A stretch of DNA of 14,030 nt from JBFGCT01 sp041581055 (GTDB lineage Bacteria > Actinomycetota > Acidimicrobiia > Acidimicrobiales > Ilumatobacteraceae), in assembly GCA_041581055.1 (NCBI GenBank), contig JBFGCT010000106.1:1-14030 (forward strand). Direction: 5' to 3'. How positions within the stretch are numbered: position 1 is the stretch's first letter; the number at the start of each line of letters is the position of its first letter. The notes beneath the pieces were generated by a model that did not search any database, was not told the DNA's origin, and saw nothing but the letters and a program-made list of their open reading frames with translations. Shown one piece after another: positions 12,617 through 14,030 of the stretch. The position numbers and the translations under genes were made by a program.

Positions 12617-13888
12617 TCAGGCCGCGTTGACCGCGTCGTCGACGAGGTCGTACAGCATGCCCGCCAGCTCGTTGCCGGTTCGGGTGTCGGCCTCGACGAC
12701 GAGGTAGGCGCCGTATCCGTCGGCGAGATCGAGCCACGGGACGCTGCCGTACGCGCCGGCGTCGCTGATCCGCCCGCTCGCCCGGTCGACCCACCAGCCC
12801 ATCCCGTACCCGGTGCCCACGCCGGCGTCGCCGCCGTACGCCGCGCCGATGCGGTCCTCGTGCAGGCGGTCGACGGCCGCCTCGGAGAGCACCCGGTTCT
12901 CGTCGCACATGCCGCCGCGCAGGTGCATCAGGAGGAGCTTGCCGTAGTCCCCGGTCGTGACGTACGCGCCGCCCTCCATGTTCGGGTTGGCGGTGGGCGC
13001 GAGGGTCGACGGGTCCGAGTCGAACGGTGTCGGGTAGTCGAACCCGCCGGCGCCGATCTGGGTGAAGTGGTTGTTGAACGCCAGCGTGTCCAGGCCGCAC
13101 GGCCGGACGTAGACCTCCTCGACCAGGTCCGCCCAGGACTTGCCCGACGCGACCTCGGCCACCGCGCCCGCCACCTGCCATTGCGCGCCCCCGTAGCGGA
13201 AGGCGGTGTCGGGCGGGACGACGTCGCCGTCGTCCTCCGATGTGCCGAAGATGTGGGCGGCGCAGTCCTGCAGCGTGCCGACGGGGAGGAACTGGCAGAC
13301 GTAGGGCCCGTACGCGGGGTCCGGGAGCAGCCCGACGAGGCCCGAGCTGTTGGAGATCAGCTGGGCGGGCGTGATGTCGGGGTTCCCCGCCCCCCAGTCG
13401 GCGACGTCGGCGACCGGCGCGTCGATGTCGAGCAGGCCGTCGTCGTGGAGGCGGAGCAGGACGCCGGCGGTGATCATCTTGCTCGACGAGGCGATCAGCG
13501 AGATGCGGTCGGGGGAGAACTCGCCCCAGTGCTCCTCGTGGATGACGCCGTGGTCGCGGTGGACGATGATCAGGCCGGCCCCGTTGAGCCCGCGCTCGTC
13601 GACGAAGTCCCGCACCACCGGGGACAACGCCGAGAAGTCGTAGACCGGTCGCTCCGCGGCCGGGTCGGGCTCGGGCTGGGGCTCGGTGGCGGGCGCCGCG
13701 GGCGGGGTGGTCGCCGGCGCCGTGGTGGTCGCCGTCGGCGCCGGCGTGGTCGTGGTCTCGGCGCCGGACACGGCGATCGACGCGTCGGCGAGGCCGGTGT
13801 CGGCGGTCTCGGTCGCACCGTCGCTGGCGCAGGCGGCGAGCGCGAGCAGGGCGCCGGCGGCGACGAGGACGGATCGCGTCGTGATCAT
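12617..13888 (-). CDS. lipoprotein of the serine beta-lactamase / penicillin-binding fold (class C-like)
   Basis: This 423-residue protein starts with MITTRSVLVAAGALLALAAC, a lipobox (LAAC, Cys20), followed by a Thr/Pro/Ala-rich linker (about 45-80) that would lift the domain away from the membrane. The domain has the SxxK catalytic pair in ASSSKM (Ser134, Lys137), a second motif reading YGG (Tyr232) where YxN is usual, and a likely third motif around GAYGSVPWLDL in place of HxG/KTG. These fit the 'beta-lactamase family serine hydrolases' (class C/EstB/D-peptidase-like) rather than a proven drug-destroying enzyme. Cys198, 209, 264 and 328 could form disulfides. No Shine-Dalgarno precedes the ATG; instead a TATCGT box lies six bases upstream, which suggests a leaderless message. 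Cell-wall peptide or ester hydrolysis is the likely role. Confidence 0.88.
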   Translation of the reverse strand: MITTRSVLVAAGALLALAACASDGATETADTGLADASIAVSGAETTTTPAPTATTTAPATTPPAAPATEPQPEPDPAAERPVYDFSALSPVVRDFVDERGLNGAGLIIVHRDHGVIHEEHWGEFSPDRISLIASSSKMITAGVLLRLHDDGLLDIDAPVADVADWGAGNPDITPAQLISNSSGLVGLLPDPAYGPYVCQFLPVGTLQDCAAHIFGTSEDDGDVVPPDTAFRYGGAQWQVAGAVAEVASGKSWADLVEEVYVRPCGLDTLAFNNHFTQIGAGGFDYPTPFDSDPSTLAPTANPNMEGGAYVTTGDYGKLLLMHLRGGMCDENRVLSEAAVDRLHEDRIGAAYGGDAGVGTGYGMGWWVDRASGRISDAGAYGSVPWLDLADGYGAYLVVEADTRTGNELAGMLYDLVDDAVNAA

Positions 13889-14030
13889 GCGCGCACGATA
13901 CCGAGCGCGTCCGGGCCGAGCCGAGGCGCGCCCGACCAGGGGTCGCGACGGTCGGCGCGCACGATACCGAGCGCGTTCGGGCCGAGCCGAGGCGCGCCCG
14001 ACCAGGGGTCGCGACGGTCGGCGCGCACGA
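13889..14030. repeat. 66-bp tandem direct repeat, at least 2.15 copies, running off the window
   Basis: Copies at 13889-13954 and 13955-14020 differ by one base that I can see (C/T at 13911 versus 13977), and ten bases of a third copy (14021-14030) end the window. The first copy abuts the start codon of the lipoprotein gene at 13888. The unit has no coding potential that looks real and shows no CRISPR-like alternation of repeat and unique spacer. Its near identity points to recent expansion by slippage or unequal crossing-over, or possibly to an assembly effect. Confidence 0.92.
13895..13900 (-). promoter_or_regulatory. candidate leaderless -10 box (TATCGT)
   Basis: On the minus strand TATCGT fits the actinobacterial TANNNT -10 and lies six bases before the ATG at 13888, the spacing expected for leaderless transcription. 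No Shine-Dalgarno is present. Because the box is inside the 66-bp repeat, it recurs at 13961-13966. No good -35 box is visible. Confidence 0.45.

Noticed and set aside
13889..14030. 66-bp repeats as a CRISPR array
   Set aside because: Units are directly adjacent with no variable spacers.

Overview
The window is very GC-rich, densely packed DNA. Strong third-position G/C bias, four-base start/stop overlaps, GTG starts, an ECF sigma factor and lipobox lipoproteins suggest a chromosomal segment of a high-GC actinobacterium. My best guess is the Acidimicrobiia (Ilumatobacter-like), but no marker gene in the window proves this. I saw no rRNA, tRNA, transposase, integrase or CRISPR array.

Layout. 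(1) 147-3746: an ABC exporter operon with an ATPase, a permease carrying a large extracytoplasmic coiled-coil loop, and a two-TM coiled-coil partner. A membrane diguanylate cyclase (3769-4668) follows closely. (2) 4797-8180: a tight four-gene operon with a small three-TM protein, an ECF sigma factor, a putative membrane anti-sigma factor whose C-terminal domain is a paralogue of the small protein, and a PEP-utiliser/rifampicin-phosphotransferase-like protein without an ATP-grasp domain. (3) 8192-8683 (minus): a small lipoprotein. (4) 8800-9720: an alpha/beta hydrolase, whose stop codon lies in the first of two near-identical hairpins. (5) 9885-11671: a BcrA/NatA-like ABC ATPase and an ABC-2 permease, then a small ABM-like protein (11742-12119). 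(6) Minus strand: tatA (12153-12359) and a beta-lactamase-fold lipoprotein (12617-13888). The start codon of the last gene abuts a 66-bp tandem repeat that runs off the window.

The main discovery is a bipartite promoter, GTGTCACCC-N16-CGTCTGT, present three times with all 16 fixed bases and the spacing identical. One copy precedes the sigma operon (4739-4770), one precedes the lipoprotein on the minus strand (8757-8726), and one precedes the second ABC operon (9829-9860). Its architecture (-35 TGTCAC-like, -10 CGTC) is typical of ECF sigma factors. The simplest reading is that the sigma factor encoded here drives its own operon and two neighbouring units. That makes 4.7-11.7 kb a self-contained, probably envelope- or antibiotic-responsive regulon: a membrane sensor/anti-sigma with a stand-alone paralogue, a phosphotransfer-type enzyme, a lipoprotein and an exporter. 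The regulon is inferred from sequence; the promoter repeats are directly visible.
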